Origin: Callorhinus ursinus
Taxonomy: Eukaryota; Chordata; Mammalia; Carnivora; Otariidae
DNA: 64,000 nucleotides
Assembly (NCBI RefSeq): GCF_003265705.1
Contig: NW_020312788.1
Span: 3,090,193-3,154,192, forward strand
Direction: 5' to 3'
Below the pieces are notes generated by a model. The model worked only from the letters and a program-made list of their open reading frames with translations. It was not told where the DNA came from and searched no databases. Below are positions 40,719 to 54,584 of this stretch, piece by piece (position 1 is the stretch's first letter; every line of letters begins with the position of its first letter). A program made the translations under genes and the position numbers.

Positions 40719-43356
40719 AAATATGGCAAATGTTATTTCCAGGAACTTCTAGAAAAGTATAAAATAACACCTGTAATTCCCCAAAGGCATTCTCAGTTTC
40801 TGTATTACATGATTATGAATTAGTGCAGCAGTAAACCACACCGTAAGCCCTAATTTTCTAATTAACTTTGTCACTTTTTATTTGGTTAGTAGTTGTGGAT
40901 CCTTTTTAAAACCACTGATACAGATAAACTCCATTTAAGATCTGTACTTAATTTCACTTAAAATGAAACAAGAGCTTGTAAGTGGATTAGTCTTAGATGT
41001 TCACTAAGTTCGCAGAATCTTGCTTTTTTCAGTTCCTTTAAATTGTCCTGCTTTAATTTATGTTAATCTATATTTTAACTCTAGAATCCGATATGCCTGA
41101 GGATTACATTTAATCTAGCCAAATTTTCTGACTGTAGAATTACAATAAACTCCCAAATAACCACTTCCTACTTGTAGTGAAAATATCTTTCTGGTCAAAG
41201 TAAAGTAGGTTTATTCTCATGCAGGAAACCTAGTCTTTCTAATATTATCCATTTTTTTTTAAACACTACCAGGTGTGTAGGATTTAAATTAAATGGCTCT
41301 TTTCCTAACAGTTTGCCCTATTGGTAGATTGATCTGTCTTTAGCTATAGAGAGTGAGTGAGAGTGTGTGTGTCTGTGTGTGTGTGTTTACCCACTTCAGA
41401 AATCTCTGGGCCCACATGAATTTTAAATATTTCATCAATAGTAAGTATTATAGATACATGTACGTGTCCACTTGTGCTTGTTAATAGATTGACAAGCAAA
41501 TCTAATCCCAAACCAAATCTCTATTTTTTTTTTACTCTACTAATTGAGATGAAAGAGAGGATACTGCCTCCTAATTTTTTATATAACAGAAAACAGAACT
41601 CCTTGTTTACCCAGTCAAAACAATTTTAAAGCCAAGAAAGAAAATTAGGTCAACATTTTTGAGGCAATGTGGATTTGTCATCACTATTTTCAGCTTCATG
41701 TCTAATTATCTTAAATTTGATCCTGTAGCGTGCATTTACTTACCATTTTTTAAAAACAAAGAAGACCTTCTTGCCAAACCCAAGAAAACTTAGTTTTTCT
41801 TCTTACACTCCTTAAATGGAGTATCCAAAAGGTAAAATAGAATGTTTTCACCCCAGATTCATTTCAAGATCAGGAGAGACCTTGACTTGCCACATTTACA
41901 CTTTTCCCATCAACATTTGTGCTCGATTATGTTCCTGAGCTCATGTTCATCAGAAGTTACCACTGTACTTTGTAAGCCATGGCAAGCATTCCATAAATGC
42001 AGGTTTTCTTGGAGGATTTCATGTCTAGTGAGCCATAGAACCATCCCGTCGGAATTTGTAGTTAGGGTACAAATTCACGGGCCTGGCTCCACAGCCCTTC
42101 TGGCCCAGGCACACTGTGGCAGACCGTGAAGGAGGAGATGCCCATTAGACTGGGGAGTAAGATGCTTTTTTTGGCCTAACTTTTTAATAGCAAAATGCCT
42201 TAATCTTCACCCTTAGGGAATCTGTCAGCCCTAAGAGGTTTGTTACTTGAAATGAGAACATCCCATTCAAAGTATCTTTTCAGTAATAGACCCCCAGGAG
42301 GACTAATTTATAACGGATTTTGAGACTTCTTATCTGTTTGTGAATGTTAGCTGGGTCTTTGGAAACTCAGTATGTTCATGACTCTTCACTGGATGAATGG
42401 ATCTGGGGTCCGAATTCTGCCAGCTCTCTTCCCTGGTTCATCTGCCTGCGATATGCGAGGTCAGAAGGACAGGGGAGGGCTTCCAGATGGCTTAGGCTCC
42501 AGCCTTGCTCTCCTTCCCTAGGAGCTATCAATTCCTCGCGTATTTTTCTTAATGTTTTTGCTTCTCATTCTTGTAGTTGTCAGTGGAACTGAGTGGTGAG
42601 TTGAGAATGGCATGCACTGGAAATTTAACATCTAATAGAAAAGTAGAATACAGATTAGAGGACACGATTTGGACAGCACTATATTTGGGAAACATGAAAA
42701 CGTTGTAGATCGTTCTGATTAATGGGCTTCTCAGCCCTTGGCATGGTAGGCTTGCTGGAGCTCTCAGGATCTCTTTAAAATAAAAAAAAAGTTGGCGTTT
42801 TTACTTGGTGCTCATGAAGATTGTTACTAGGTAAGGAGTGAGTATGAGACATTTTTGATTTTTTTTTAGGATGGATTTTTTTTTTTTATTGTCAAAAGCA
42901 GAACTTTGTACTTAAAATAACTCTGAGCAGTGCTTTCTATAGCTAATTAGCAATAATTAAATATAACAGCTCAGGCTTCTTGGCATAATCTGAAATATCC
43001 ATGCACTTCAGATGTCTTCAGACTAAATAGTTGTTAGCCAGTTAGAACAGACATTCCCCTGGGATATTACTGGGAGTCCCCAAAGGGCTGTGTCCCAGGG
43101 GTCCTTAAATCACTTTTTCAGTGCCAGTAACCATGTAGTGGGCTCATGGGTTTCCCCTTATTCCCCACCCAAGAGACTGAAGAATCCTCACTAGTATCAC
43201 CAGCCAGCGTGAGGGATCTAGTGTCCGCAACAGTGGTGCTGCTTTCTCAAGGTCCTGGGGTGCTTCCTATTATTGGGCTGGAGTGGCACCTGCTTCCATG
43301 CAAAAGTGGGGACAGGGGCCTCCTCCTACCACGCTTTGTCATCCAGGTCCAAAAGC
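40719..43356. other. Intronic sequence, nothing recognised
   Basis: Unassigned intron. A GTGTGTGTGTCTGTGTGTGT microsatellite lies at about 41359-41387. No repeat family or exon was recognised. Confidence 0.4.
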
Positions 43357-43371
43357 TGCCCTACTCCATTT

Positions 43372-43569
43372 TGTTTTTTTAAAGATTTTATTTATTTATT
43401 TGACAGAGAGAGACACAGCGAGAGAGGGAACACAAGCAGGGGAAGTGGGAGAGGGAGAAGCAGGCTTCCCGCGGAGCAGGGAGCCCGATGCGGGGCTCGA
43501 TCCCAGGACCCTGGGACCATTACCTGAGCCCAAGGCAGCCGCTTAACGCCTGAGCCAGCCAGGCGCCCC
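43372..43569 (-). mobile_element. Can-SINE with perfect 15-bp TSD
   Basis: The antisense order is oligo(T), AAAGATTTTATTTATTTATT, GACAGAGAGAGACACAGCGA, GAGCCAGCCAGGCGCCCC. TGCCCTACTCCATTT occurs at 43357-43371 and 43570-43584. The duplicated target borders the L2 fragment that follows. Confidence 0.96.
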
Positions 43570-43584
43570 TGCCCTACTCCATTT

Positions 43585-43995
43585 ATTCAATAAGTAGAGC
43601 ATCTACTCTGTGCCAGGCATACCAGGTCAACAAGACAGAGTTCTTGTCTCCTTGAAGCTCCCAGTCTAAAGTCTTTACTTACAGGGTGTAAGTAAAATCA
43701 CAAATTGTGAGATGTGCTCTGAAGAAAAAAAGTGCTCTTTTGTGCTCTACAGAAAGTAATAAACAGGGGTCCTCATTTAGATTCGGGTGGAGAGTAAGCC
43801 GCTCTGAGATAAAAATATGAGTGACGTCTTTGATTCAGCCTGGCCATGCAGGGCAGAGAGGCCCAGCTTGTGCAGAGATAATGAACTTGGTGAAAGATGA
43901 CCAGGGTGGCCAGGTCAGGCGGATGAGGAGGGGGTGACATGAAATAAGGCCAAGCAGGAGGCGGGGGCCAGATAGTGCAGATCTTGTAAATAGCC
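43585..43995 (-). repeat. L2 LINE fragment, antisense
   Basis: CATCTACTCTGTGCCAGGCA and CAAGACAGAGTTCTTGTCTC (the 3' UTR) are followed by GGGGCCAGATAGTGCAGATC, the antisense of the L2 'catgatctggcccc' region. Together they give about 400 bp in L2 order. Confidence 0.7.
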
Positions 43996-44282
43996 ATTCA
44001 CCAGAAATGCCTAGCAAGACCAAATCCTAGCTGTTCCCCCTCGAATTGAGTCCTGTGTGGGTAAAGTCTAAAAAACCTGGCACCCTTCCTGCCTTTTTCC
44101 TATCAAGGAGGGCAAATAAATGCTTTCCTCTAGACTCTTTCATTCTGCAGGGAGTCTATTATCCACAGTTTACGCGGGCAGATTGCTCTGCTGCCTGGAC
44201 CTAATGCCCATTTGACCGAGGTGTGTGGCAACGCCACGAGGAAAAGAGAGGAGCCCGGAAGGACTTCAGAAATAAAAGCTGA

Positions 44283-44474
44283 GGGGCGCCCGGGTGGCTC
44301 CGCTGGTTGAGCGACTGCCTTCGGCTCAGGTCATGATCCTGGAGTCCCGGGATCGAGTCCCGCATCGGGCTCCCTGCTCAGCGGGGAGTCTGCTTCTTCC
44401 TCTGACCCTCCCCCCTCTCATGTACTCTCTCTCTCTCATTCTCTCTCTCAAATAAATAAATAAAATCTTTAAAA
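44283..44474 (+). mobile_element. Can-SINE with perfect 13-bp TSD
   Basis: The head is GGGGCGCCCGGGTGGCTCCG, then CATGATCCTGGAGTCCCGGG, GCATCGGGCTCCCTGCTCAG, a CT-rich stretch, and AAATAAATAAATAAAATCTT plus oligo(A). AAATAAAAGCTGA occurs at 44270-44282 and 44475-44487. Confidence 0.96.
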
Positions 44475-44487
44475 AAATAAAAGCTGA

Positions 44488-45464
44488 AACGATGTTTCAA
44501 CATTCTGTGTTCATTGAAGTTTGAGGGCATTGAAAAGTGACTTGTAACTTAATGTTTGGGGAGCAGGAGAACTCCAGAGATGCCTTCCAGTAATTCTGAA
44601 TCCAATTATTCTATCAAAGGGAAATTAGGAGTTCTAGAAAAGGAAAAAAAAAAAAAAAAACAAAAAAAAAACTTGGGCATTAATTGCAGATATTTGCCTT
44701 CCTGTATATTTCCTTGGAGAATGAAGTATATTTTCCATTTCATAATATTGCCTTAATCTCACACAAATTTTGGTGTGGGCTAAGGTAGCATTATATATAC
44801 AGTAGAACTATTATCATTATAGAAGAGTACGGCAGACATAAAATATTCATGTTCTTTGGGTTAAAGCAAACTTGCCATTTCAAGTCCATTAATTGCAGTT
44901 GAATTTAGAGAATTTTCTTTCAGGGACTAATACTTTATAATTACCTAAATGAAAGTAGGCATTCTAGTTAGCCTTAAGTTCAGAATGCAGGCATAGTAAA
45001 ATAAGTTCTTGTTTAGCTAACCTTTGTCCTGGTGAACTGGATGTGGAGCTCAGACCATGTTTTCTCACAGTGGGATTTCTAGAGCGTTTATAAACTAGCA
45101 AAGCTGTCTGATCGTGCTGGTCATTCCTGTTTTTACCCTCTATGGGCTTTATTCTCTATGCAGTACTTTCTTTCTAGGAAAAAAAAAAAAAACTTTCCAA
45201 ATTTCTGGAGTAGGGGAGTAGAGACAATAAAAACACTGAATGGAATAGAGATTACTGTACAGAACTCTGTCCGGGTTCCATTATTATCCAGGCTCCATTA
45301 ACGGACATCTCTGGTAATTATTTAAATAACTGATTGCAGATTGATTATTATCGTCTCTGGAGAGGCCTCGTGGCTTTCCACATTGTTTGCTGATATTTAT
45401 GATTTAACGGATCAAATAGCCCCATCGTATTTCTTAGACTTTCACCACCTGAGACAGGCAGAGA
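44488..45464. other. Intronic sequence, nothing recognised
   Basis: Contains oligo(A) runs near 44646 and 45178. No repeat or exon was recognised. Confidence 0.4.
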
Positions 45465-45640
45465 CCGTGGAAGCAGAGAGCACCGGGTTTCAAATTAGAT
45501 GCAGGTTCAGATCTCAGCTCTGGATGTGACTTAGGGAAAATGCTTCATCTCTCTATCCTCAACTTCTTCTTACCTACCAAGGGACTCACTTAACCCGCAG
45601 AGCTTTTAGAGCTGTCTTAATCTGATTCCATGGAAAAGGT
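45465..45640 (+). repeat. MIR ancient SINE relic
   Basis: GGTTCAGATCTCAGCTCTGG, ATGTGACTTAGGGAAAATGC and TTCATCTCTCTATCCTCAAC follow MIR order (TTCAAATCCCAGCTCTGCC..., TGTGACCTTGGGCAAG...). Confidence 0.65.
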
Positions 45641-48024
45641 TAGTGTGCTAGCAGGCCTGTAAGAGGCACTCGGCAAATGGTGGTTCTTTCCTCTTTCTAT
45701 TTTGGACTCCATTCAGCTGGCCCCCCATCCACTAGAAGACTTCTTTAGTGAGATACCAGCTAGAGGATGTAAGGCGGCCCTCTGCATTCCCCGAATAAAA
45801 TGAGCCTCTGCTCCTTGGCAGGGAGTGCAGATAGAAACTCCGCATGGGGGAGACGGACTGCGGCACTACAGTCTCCTTAGAGTCCGTGAGGTTCCCCGAA
45901 TTGACCTCTGCTGCCTCGGAACCAGTGGTGGGCGTTACCGCCCTGGCCTAAACAGGGTGTAGAAGCAACACCATGAACACGGACACTCAGGAGGAGGCAA
46001 CTGGATAATTGGTCCTACCGAACTGTTTCCTTGTGGTCAGCCTGGAGGTGATTCTAGGGACACCTTGTTTAGTTTTCTGCCTGTTTCCCTGTGACTGAAG
46101 TTGCCCCGTCCTCCTGCCAGGGAGGACATCACACATGTGTGGACTGCTCGACCCAGGAAGAGGGGTCGGGAGAGAAAGGTGAATCCTCCTGTCCCTGGGA
46201 GGCCTGCCTTTTGAGCTCTGCTTCCATAGCCTATGATCCAGCTCTTTCTCTCTCTGCTTTTGAGTTCCAGCTCCTTCCTCAGAGTCCTACCTCTTTCTCT
46301 GATACTTGGCAACAGGAATGCCCATCAGTCAGGGGGAGTTTATATCCCTGTGCTGCTTTTCCCAAGGGAGTGGAGCCATGCTCCTTGGCCTTGACGGGAC
46401 AACTCAGACAGAAGCCATTGTAATAAGCCTAATATTTCTACAGAGGTATGGCCAACCTCTGTGAACTTGACCCGCTGAAGTCAGTTACGCTCTCAGTTCC
46501 CTCACTAAAATGCACTGGTGATACCCTAGGCATCTCCTGCTCACCACTAGGAGATAGAGGTAACACTCTAGTATTCCTCTTTCCCCAGCTCCATGTCTCC
46601 TCCCACCAGGTAAATTCTGTGTTAATGAGAGTCTTAAACTTGTTTTCATAGGTTTTCTTCGTATTAAAATTATATCATTTAAATAACTGCTAAGATAGGA
46701 GTTCAAAAAGTAAGTTGTTTCTTTAAAAAACAAATGGGATGCTTTGGGAAACCTGTAAAGGCAAATTGTTAAACTGTTGTTAAATCTGGAACAGAGAACT
46801 AAAAAGGTTTTTCTACATCTAGGATTTTCTTTTTTAAACAGCCTTGGCCCAGTGTCACAAGATTGATAAATGAATGTACATTGATATGATTTAAGTTAAA
46901 GCATTAAATTTGAAATCTGTTTGCATCACAGTTTTATGTTTCCCTGATCAAACTGTCCTTTTATGTTAACCAGTGAGCCTAGACCACTGCCAGTGTTGTC
47001 AGATAAGAAGATGTCTTCTGTACTTACACAGGGCTGGCGATGCGATTGTCAGGGCAAAATAAACACGTAGGGTCCCTTGTTCTAAAATTAATGAGAGGTT
47101 CAAAATGATCCCAACAGAGGGTTATGGCTGTGCCTGGGGCCCTGTGTGTCCCCATAGACTGAAACCCCTGACCAAGGGGCTGGGAAGGAGCTGTGGTGCT
47201 TGAGGGTGTCCCTTGGCCCTTGGTTTCCAGTGCCAAGGAGCTGCTGCTTGTGGGAGGCACCTGCCATTGCTGAATTTCTGCTTGGGAGCTCTTTATACTG
47301 AGCCGAATCCATTCTACTTTAATCTCTGCCCAATGCAGAACATCTCTAATCCCCTTTTCAGATACTGATTCAGAGCCCACCTTTATTTCTTCTTAATGAA
47401 CTTTCTTCAGTGGCTGGATGGTTTCTTTAAGTCTCCTCCATCTCCTCTCTCTTGCTACACTCTCTAGTTTTTCTGTATCTTTCTGAAGGGCAGTGCCCAT
47501 CCTTATCCTAGACAGATGCCCAATTCCTAATGTGCTATGGGGGTTCAGAGCGTATATGGGACAGGAATATCACATTTCCACTAATGGCATCAAACGCTAT
47601 CTTAGAATTTTAGATAATATAAATACCATTTCTTATATTGAACTTGATAGCAAAGAAAACTATTTACTTTGTTAAAAAATTGTTAAATGTTTTATTATGA
47701 AATAGTTGAAATTTGCAAAAAAGTATGTAAAAGACTACTTGACTTAGCATACTTCTCACTGAGGTTTGGTACTGACATATTTGCAGCATATCGCTCCCCG
47801 CCGCATCCCCACTTACAGTCTTTTTTCCAACTGGCTGCTACTTACCCAACACACTCTTACTCTGTATTAGTATAGTTGCATTTTATGACCTGAAGGCCTT
47901 AACTCTGTCTAATATTACTTTTCTTTGCTTGGGCCCATACAGAGGGTCTGTAGCTATACTGGAGACCTCCCTCCAGGGAGTTAAAACCAACATTCTTTCT
48001 GGCATTATTTCTAAGTTTATTAAA
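45641..48024. other. Intronic sequence, nothing recognised
   Basis: ORFs of up to 118 codons occur on both strands (for example 47024-47380 on -). They have no domain and no splice context. Confidence 0.35.
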
Positions 48025-48362
48025 ATTCTATGAAATGAACCTTGAAAGCATTATGCTAAGTGAAAGCAGCTAGACACAAAAGGTCACATATTATATGATT
48101 CCATTTATATGAAATCTCCAGAATAGGTAAATCCATAGAGACAGAAAATGGATCAGTGGCTGCTAGGAGCCAGGCGGTGGGGGGGGGGGGGGGCAGGGAT
48201 GGGGAGTGACTGCTTAAGGGTATGGGGTTTCCTTTTGGAGTGATGAGAACGTCTTGGAATGAGATAGAAGGGTGGTTACACATTTCTATTGTGCTAAATC
48301 ATGGAATTGTTCATTTTAAAAGAGTTACTTTTGTGTTATGTGACTTTCATCTCACAAAAAGA
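48025..48362 (+). mobile_element. Old L1 3'-end relic with G15 run
   Basis: AAGCAGCTAGACACAAAAGG, ATATGATTCCATTTATATGA, GAATTGTTCATTTTAAAAGA and TGACTTTCATCTCACAAAAA match the L1M 3' terminus, the same region as at 35.5 kb. A G15 homopolymer occupies 48179-48193. Confidence 0.75.
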
Positions 48363-50650
48363 AACTCAATGAGATGATATTTAGATATTTGGAATGCAGC
48401 ATCGTACATAAATATGGAAATCAGTAATGTTGATATTTCTTTACTAGTAACTGTATGATGAGTATTGTTTACTATATAGCCAGTCTGAATACTACTATTT
48501 CTTGGTAGGCAGGAAGATAGTTATTGACAGTGTAGCAATTCTTGCAGATACATAGTGTTTTAAGAGAAAATTAAGTTCCTATAATATTTGAGACAGTGGC
48601 TTCATTGTGCTCCTAGCGAATGGAAAGTTCTATAACGTTTTAGTAACATCTTAGGTACTGGTACGTTCTCTCTTCCCATTCACTTAAGCAGTTCACTGGT
48701 TGGTATAAGACTGTATCCAGACTGGCAAATGAAAGTGGTTGGGTCAAACCTAGAGTTTTCCTTTGGGGACACTCCAAAAGGGAATGTCTTTTGGACAGAG
48801 TCGTAAAAATGGCTTCATTTGTATTTAGCCTACTAACATTCATTTCCAAATAAGTTAAATCATTCCTAGGAGATTACGGTATTTTAAGAAACTGGTAAGA
48901 GAGAAGGAATCTTGTTTTGTAGTTCTGTATGTTTTTCTATGCATACAGTCAATGCCTATCAGAAAGCCACACTGGGTAAAAGTTGACTCTTAATGTTTTA
49001 GAAGAATTGGAATGATTCTCCGGGAGAAAGGGCATTTTCAGTTGGAGTCATTTAAAAGTAACAAAATGGTAAAAATGGTTGAAACAAGGATTTTAGTTCA
49101 CAGACCTGGAAATCCAGAGGAAGGGAAGGGTTTCGGGGTTGTTCAGCATCCCAGCAGTGTCGGTCAGGGCTGGGGTCTTCCCTCTCTTAGCCCAGTCTTC
49201 ACAGCTTTGACTTTATACCACGGCTCATCCCTTCGTTGTCCTAAGAGGCTTCCAATGGCAAACAATACTACATGTTCCCTAATTCACACTTGGCTTTTCA
49301 TGGTCCTAAGGAGCAAGAAAGGTTCTCTCCTAGGCACCCCCCAACAAGCCTTTCCCCCATTGTCACTGAGCCCCATGAGCCGGCCACCTGTCCCTAAAAC
49401 ACCGCATGGGGGTGGGGGCTGAGATCCCCATGAACTCATTGTGGGGCATCAGCCACAGTAGCCACTTTCGGCCCCACAGTAATCTTGTTAAATTGCCTTA
49501 CATCTTTTTTTTAAATTGTCTACGTTCTAGGTAGAGAAGGGTCTTCGGGATATTTGTTTTCAGGTTATGCTATGGTAGTGTAACATCCTTTCAAAAGTGC
49601 TATTTAGATGTGCTATTTGCAGCCCAATTTCAAAATGAGGACTATTAAAGAGGAGGAAAAACCCAAATGTGCCTTCATTTGTGCTCATATTTCATTGGTG
49701 AGCATCTCCTATTTGACAGAAGAGCAAAATCTAATGTGTTTATGTACTTCTTAAAAATGTTGTATGCTGTATAGGTTTGTTTTTAATAGACAAACCCTCT
49801 TTTAAAGTTCATGTACTCCTGGTGCTTCATTGCTGATTGTGTTGTTTTGTTCCATTTTCTTAACTACATTTGGTATGCAAAATTCAACCTTAATTATGTA
49901 TTATAGACTTTCCCCTGACTTTAAGCCATGACTTCTTTTGTTTGAATATGTTGAAAAATAAATCCCAAACTGTGAAAAACTGATTTTTAAAATCACTTTA
50001 GTCCACATTTTCGACCTCAAGTCTTAATTTAATCACAGTTCTTGAGGAAATGAACCTAGGCAGTCTTAATTGAATGTCTCTGTGCCTGTGGAATTCTCTT
50101 CCTCTGTTGGCATACCAAAATTGAAATCTGTTGAGCTTTAAGTTTTTACCACAAAGCCTCTGAACCACATTTTAGGCAATAACTCATCCCACATCCTTTT
50201 TCTTCTGCTCTGACTCCAATTCCCGACAGTTCCTTTAGTGTTTTGCTGTCGTGCAGAGGTGTATCCTACTGGCCCAAGGCTTGGATCTTGCCTACAAATG
50301 TATTTTGTTTGGCTTGGACAATGTTTTTAAATTTTGGAATTAGTAGCCAACATTAAAAAAAAAATGAAAGTTGACATTCGAATCCAGTTTTGGCTTGTCT
50401 TAGAAAAACCAGATCTGAAAACAATTGGACGTGAAATCCTCAAAGGCAAAAATTCTGCCCCCTCTTCTCTGACTGCTTTATATTCACTCCCTGGCCCCTG
50501 AAGACATTTGAGTTTCCAACCCATGTAGAGTGCATTAGTGCTAACTGGGGCCCTCCTGTTTTCTTCCTTCACATATAGCATGCCATCTCTGCAGACCCAG
50601 ATAAAGATGATTTTTCTAAGCAAAACACAAGTCTGATTGTTCCCTCTTTG
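48363..50650. other. Intronic sequence, nothing recognised
   Basis: A 136-codon ORF at 49012-49422 (+) has no recognised domain and is taken as chance. Confidence 0.35.
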
Positions 50651-51430
50651 ATGAGGCTATCGACCTAAGGCTCTACAGCTTTTTACAGACTCCCACATCC
50701 CTTATAACTCATTGGACATCACCAACATCCTTAGACATGATCTTGGACCGGAAGAATTCAGTGTGCACTTCATAGTCCAGTCTTGGACAAGGTTTAATAC
50801 CAGACCAGTAGAATGTAAAGTCCTGCACTGTTTCCTGGGAGGAGGAGGAGGGAGGAGTCGCATGCACACATGAGGATTGACCCTAGGTAGCTGAGGAGAC
50901 ACCAGATCCTCAGGGAGCCAGGCCCTTAGTCCGTTGTGGTTTTGGGTGCCTGCAGGAGCACCCCCTTTTAGAAACACCTGCTGTGAGCATCACTCCTGCT
51001 GATACTCTGTCTCCAGTGCAGCTTCCCTGGTCATTTATTAATACTTTATTGATCGAGCTCATTAATGCCAAACTCAGTCCCCACCTCACATGTAGAACTG
51101 CAGCATGAACGTGCATGCCATATTCACACGAGCAGGTAATAAAGCAGCAGCAGTATGTGGTGGTCTTGCTCAAAGATGAGTACAGTATCATCCTAACATT
51201 CCCTTATTGCTCTTGAGGGTTATAATTTTGACCTAACTCCAAGACCTCCTCCACCCCTATCAGACAAACTCATTTTAAAACTACAGTGCACATCCCTTTA
51301 TGTTTTTCCAGGCACCCCCTGTCCCACACACCAGGGTGATGCCCAGAGCTGAATATTCCAGCGCTAATAACAGTCTCAGACCAGGCACATAATGTTCTGT
51401 TCTTGGCTTAGTGTTTCTGGTCCAATTTAA
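50651..51430 (+). repeat. Possible CR1/L3-type ancient LINE relic
   Basis: CCCAGAGCTGAATATTCCAG and TCTCAGACCAGGCACATAAT near 51341-51390 resemble the old CR1/L3 wording 'cagagctgaacacaatactccag...gtctgaccag'. The match is short and diverged, and the borders are a guess. Confidence 0.3.
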
Positions 51431-51895
51431 AAATGTTTGTCCTGGGAAGTCTCCTTACTGGGGAAGTGTGTAAGTTGGAAGAAACACCCACGTTCTCTTA
51501 GTAGTGACTTAGTTGTCCATTATATAACTTGTTTATGATTAGTCGGATTTTGCAGACTAGCAAGTTTTGAAAAGTGTTTATAACTACTAAGGATTCCCAT
51601 ATAGTGTTTGTTACTTGACCCAACTAGATAATCTGGATTGTCCTTAAAACTGAAGCTACTCTGTACCATTTCACCATGGCAACCCTTTAAAATCAGAGTT
51701 CCTAATAGGTCATTGCCACTGTAGACTCTATTTGAGCACTGTGGGTAGTAATGCCTGGTAAAATGTAATTTCTGGAAGTTGCTGGTCGTTCAGTGGCTTT
51801 GTTGAGTGAGTTCACTAATAACCGGACACACACATAGGGTTTTTTTTGTCTGCTTTGTCAACTGGTATATCACGGAACACTCAAATAGAAGAATA

Positions 51896-51955
51896 GAATA
51901 ATACTGAGTGCCTAGTAGATACCCAATAAATATTTGTCAAATAAATGCACGATCG
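51896..51955 (+). repeat. L2 3'-terminal relic
   Basis: GAGTGCCTAGTAGATACCCA and ATAAATATTTGTCAAATAAA match the extreme L2 3' end. Confidence 0.6.
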
Positions 51956-54584
51956 AATTAACACCTACCGTTCAGCATAAAAATGTATGAGGTTCTTTGT
52001 GCTATTGGGTTTCGTTGGTCTTCATCACATCACTGGCATGTGTTAGCAGTAAAAATTGGGGGTCTGCATTTGTACTTTCAGATTTATAGACAAAGCAGGA
52101 TGGGCATTCCAGAGGTTTCTGTCTTCCAGAATTATGTCTCAGAAACCAGAAGCTGGAATGTGGTCGTTTCCTACTACATTACCCAGGCAAGAATGAATTC
52201 ATCATTTTTATCTCACCATTTCTCATTAAAAGCCTAATGCCAGTATCTCATCCAGAACAGTGCCAAATTTCACATTCTGCTAAACTAAGAATGGAATGTA
52301 TGTTTGAACAGCACACTGTGAGCCTATGGCAGATTAACTCTCTGGAAATGGAAAAATATATATATTTAACTGACCTCCAGCCAATTAGAAATAAATCCTC
52401 CGCAGCATCTTGCCAAAATGTCATTTGGTTGTGAACAGGGCTCCTCATTTGTCCTCTGAGATCCTGCATCTCAAATGTCAGGACACTGCGGTCTTCTGCT
52501 TTTTTTGTTCTCCCAAGCAGCTGTATCTTTGATAAGGTGGATTTGTGATGAAATATAATTGTCATCGTTTACTTTTGTCATTAGCTACATTTTTACTTTA
52601 TTGAACTATCTGTAGGACGAGGATTCTTTTTTTAATTTAGTTACTAACAACTCTTTAGTTGGTGTTTATGTTTCTGATTTCTCCATAAGCTTTCAGCCTA
52701 TTGCTTCCTTTCAGTTAGCCCTGCTGTTATATCTCACATCAAGTTCTATTCTAACAGCAACTGGAAATTTTAATGTATCATCACCATGTTTAAAGATAAG
52801 ATCTCTTATGCACCTGGGTGGACAACTTTAATCATGATTTTCCTGTTGCTTAACACTTTGTGTATTTAGCTATGCTTCTGATAGATGATTGATGTGTTTC
52901 CTTTTTTTAGTTCAGAATTTACTGTGATTTAAAAAATTCCCTGTCTAATATATATGATGGAAATAGCACTTAACTGGACTAAGTGAAGGTTTCATTTTTG
53001 CTCTTCTGGAGAAACATACCTGTTTTTGGATATATAAATCAGGTTGAAAGTTGATAAACAATATCCATTTTAATTTCTTGAATAATTGTTCTACACTTAG
53101 AGTCCACACTTCCTCTTAGTCTCGTTAACTCCATCACCCCCTGCTGTCTGGCTGTTCTCACCAGGACCTCCGACGTGGCAAATTTACCACCACTCTTCCA
53201 GCATTGGTCTCGTAGGTAGCATTTTGTTTTTTCTTGTTCTTGCATAAAAATCCAATGAATTCCCTGGTACTCTTGGTTTTTTTTGGGGGGGGGGTTGGAG
53301 GGGACAATGGATAGGAATGTATTGGGTAGCAGAGGGAATTCCACCTGAGAATAGCTCCTTAGGACAATTTATGTGATGATTCACCTATCAGGATCAATTA
53401 ATTCCCTGACAGTGTTACTTTTAAAACCTCATGTATGGTCCCACATTCACCACAGTATTTTTTATTCCTTGTTTGGGGGACTGGCTAGCTTTTTTGCTTA
53501 GAGGATGATCCAGGTGGTGGTTCCTTATGATGGCTTGGGAGTGGGTTTAAAGCCCGGAAGCAGCTGACAAGTGATGGGACATTGATCACACTCTTCAGCC
53601 CTCCCCAGCCCAGTCTCAGCAGTACCAGCTGACAGATGTCTCTATTGAGGGGAAAAAAGGAACAACCAGGAGTGCTGCTCCCTTGGCCTGTGGGGGCTGA
53701 GCGCTCTGGGCAGAGGATGGTGAGTGTCCTCAGTGCTGCTCTTGGTTAAAGCCATAGATAGTCGATGGTTCCCTATTTATCACCGTAGCTGCCCTTCAGA
53801 CAGAGCATAAAGCATAAGCAAGCAGTTCAGCGGCCCATCTTCTAACCCCTTAGCCTGCTAGAGGCAGTCTTCTGAGTATACCTGAATACCATAGTTTTTT
53901 AGGTGGGTTTAAACATGTTCATTCTCTCTCAAGAATTTCACGTGTGAATTTCCAAAGGCGTCGTTTAGTGTAAACTAAATCAGCTCTGTCACCATGTTCT
54001 ATTCCAACAATGAGGTTTTTTTCTCTTTCTTTAACAAAGTGAAGCCTCCATCCAAGGAAGAAAGTGGTGGTGTTTTTTTCCTCAAAGCAGGAAATAAGAT
54101 GTAGAAGCATCAACCATAAAATAATCCTCAAAGCAGGTTTACCTTTCCGCAGCTTTCACTGGGACTAGCTGTCGAGGTTCTGAGGAGTTGAGGTGTTTGA
54201 AAAATCTTAGTGGAAAGGCACAAAGATCAGAAAGATGATGGTATTGTATGTGGAGAAGTATCTGCCCTAATTCTTTCTAAAATGGTCCTGCTGGAGAACA
54301 TGGAGGGCATTTGCATAGTGTTTCACTCCCTCTCTTGGTTCACTATTCAGGTGCCCAAGGAGATCTTCACAAGCCTCAGGGCTGTCTTGCAGGAGCAAAA
54401 TGAGCTTTTAGACAGGACGGAAGCCACACTGGTGCCTGCTCTTTGACATGGGCGGGGGTGGTGAGTGCCAGTAGTGCCTCTTGAGTCCTGATTTTTATTT
54501 TAAGTACCTGCCTTAAAACAGGAAGTCTGTTTTAAGATGGTAGATATCTGGGAGGCAACACGCACTGTGGTTACATATACAAGT
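51956..54584. other. Intronic sequence, nothing recognised
   Basis: No repeat family was recognised. A 78-codon ORF at 54210-54446 (+) contains VPKEIFTSLRAVLQEQNELL, which looks helix-prone but has no known match in my memory. Confidence 0.35.

Noticed and set aside
49012..49422. 136-codon ORF on the + strand
   Set aside because: The composition looks like translated noncoding DNA (Pro/Ser/Gly-rich end), with no domain and no exon borders.
54210..54446. 78-codon ORF with a helix-prone end as a possible small protein or exon
   Set aside because: No recognised homologue and no supported splice sites in the STK39 frame.
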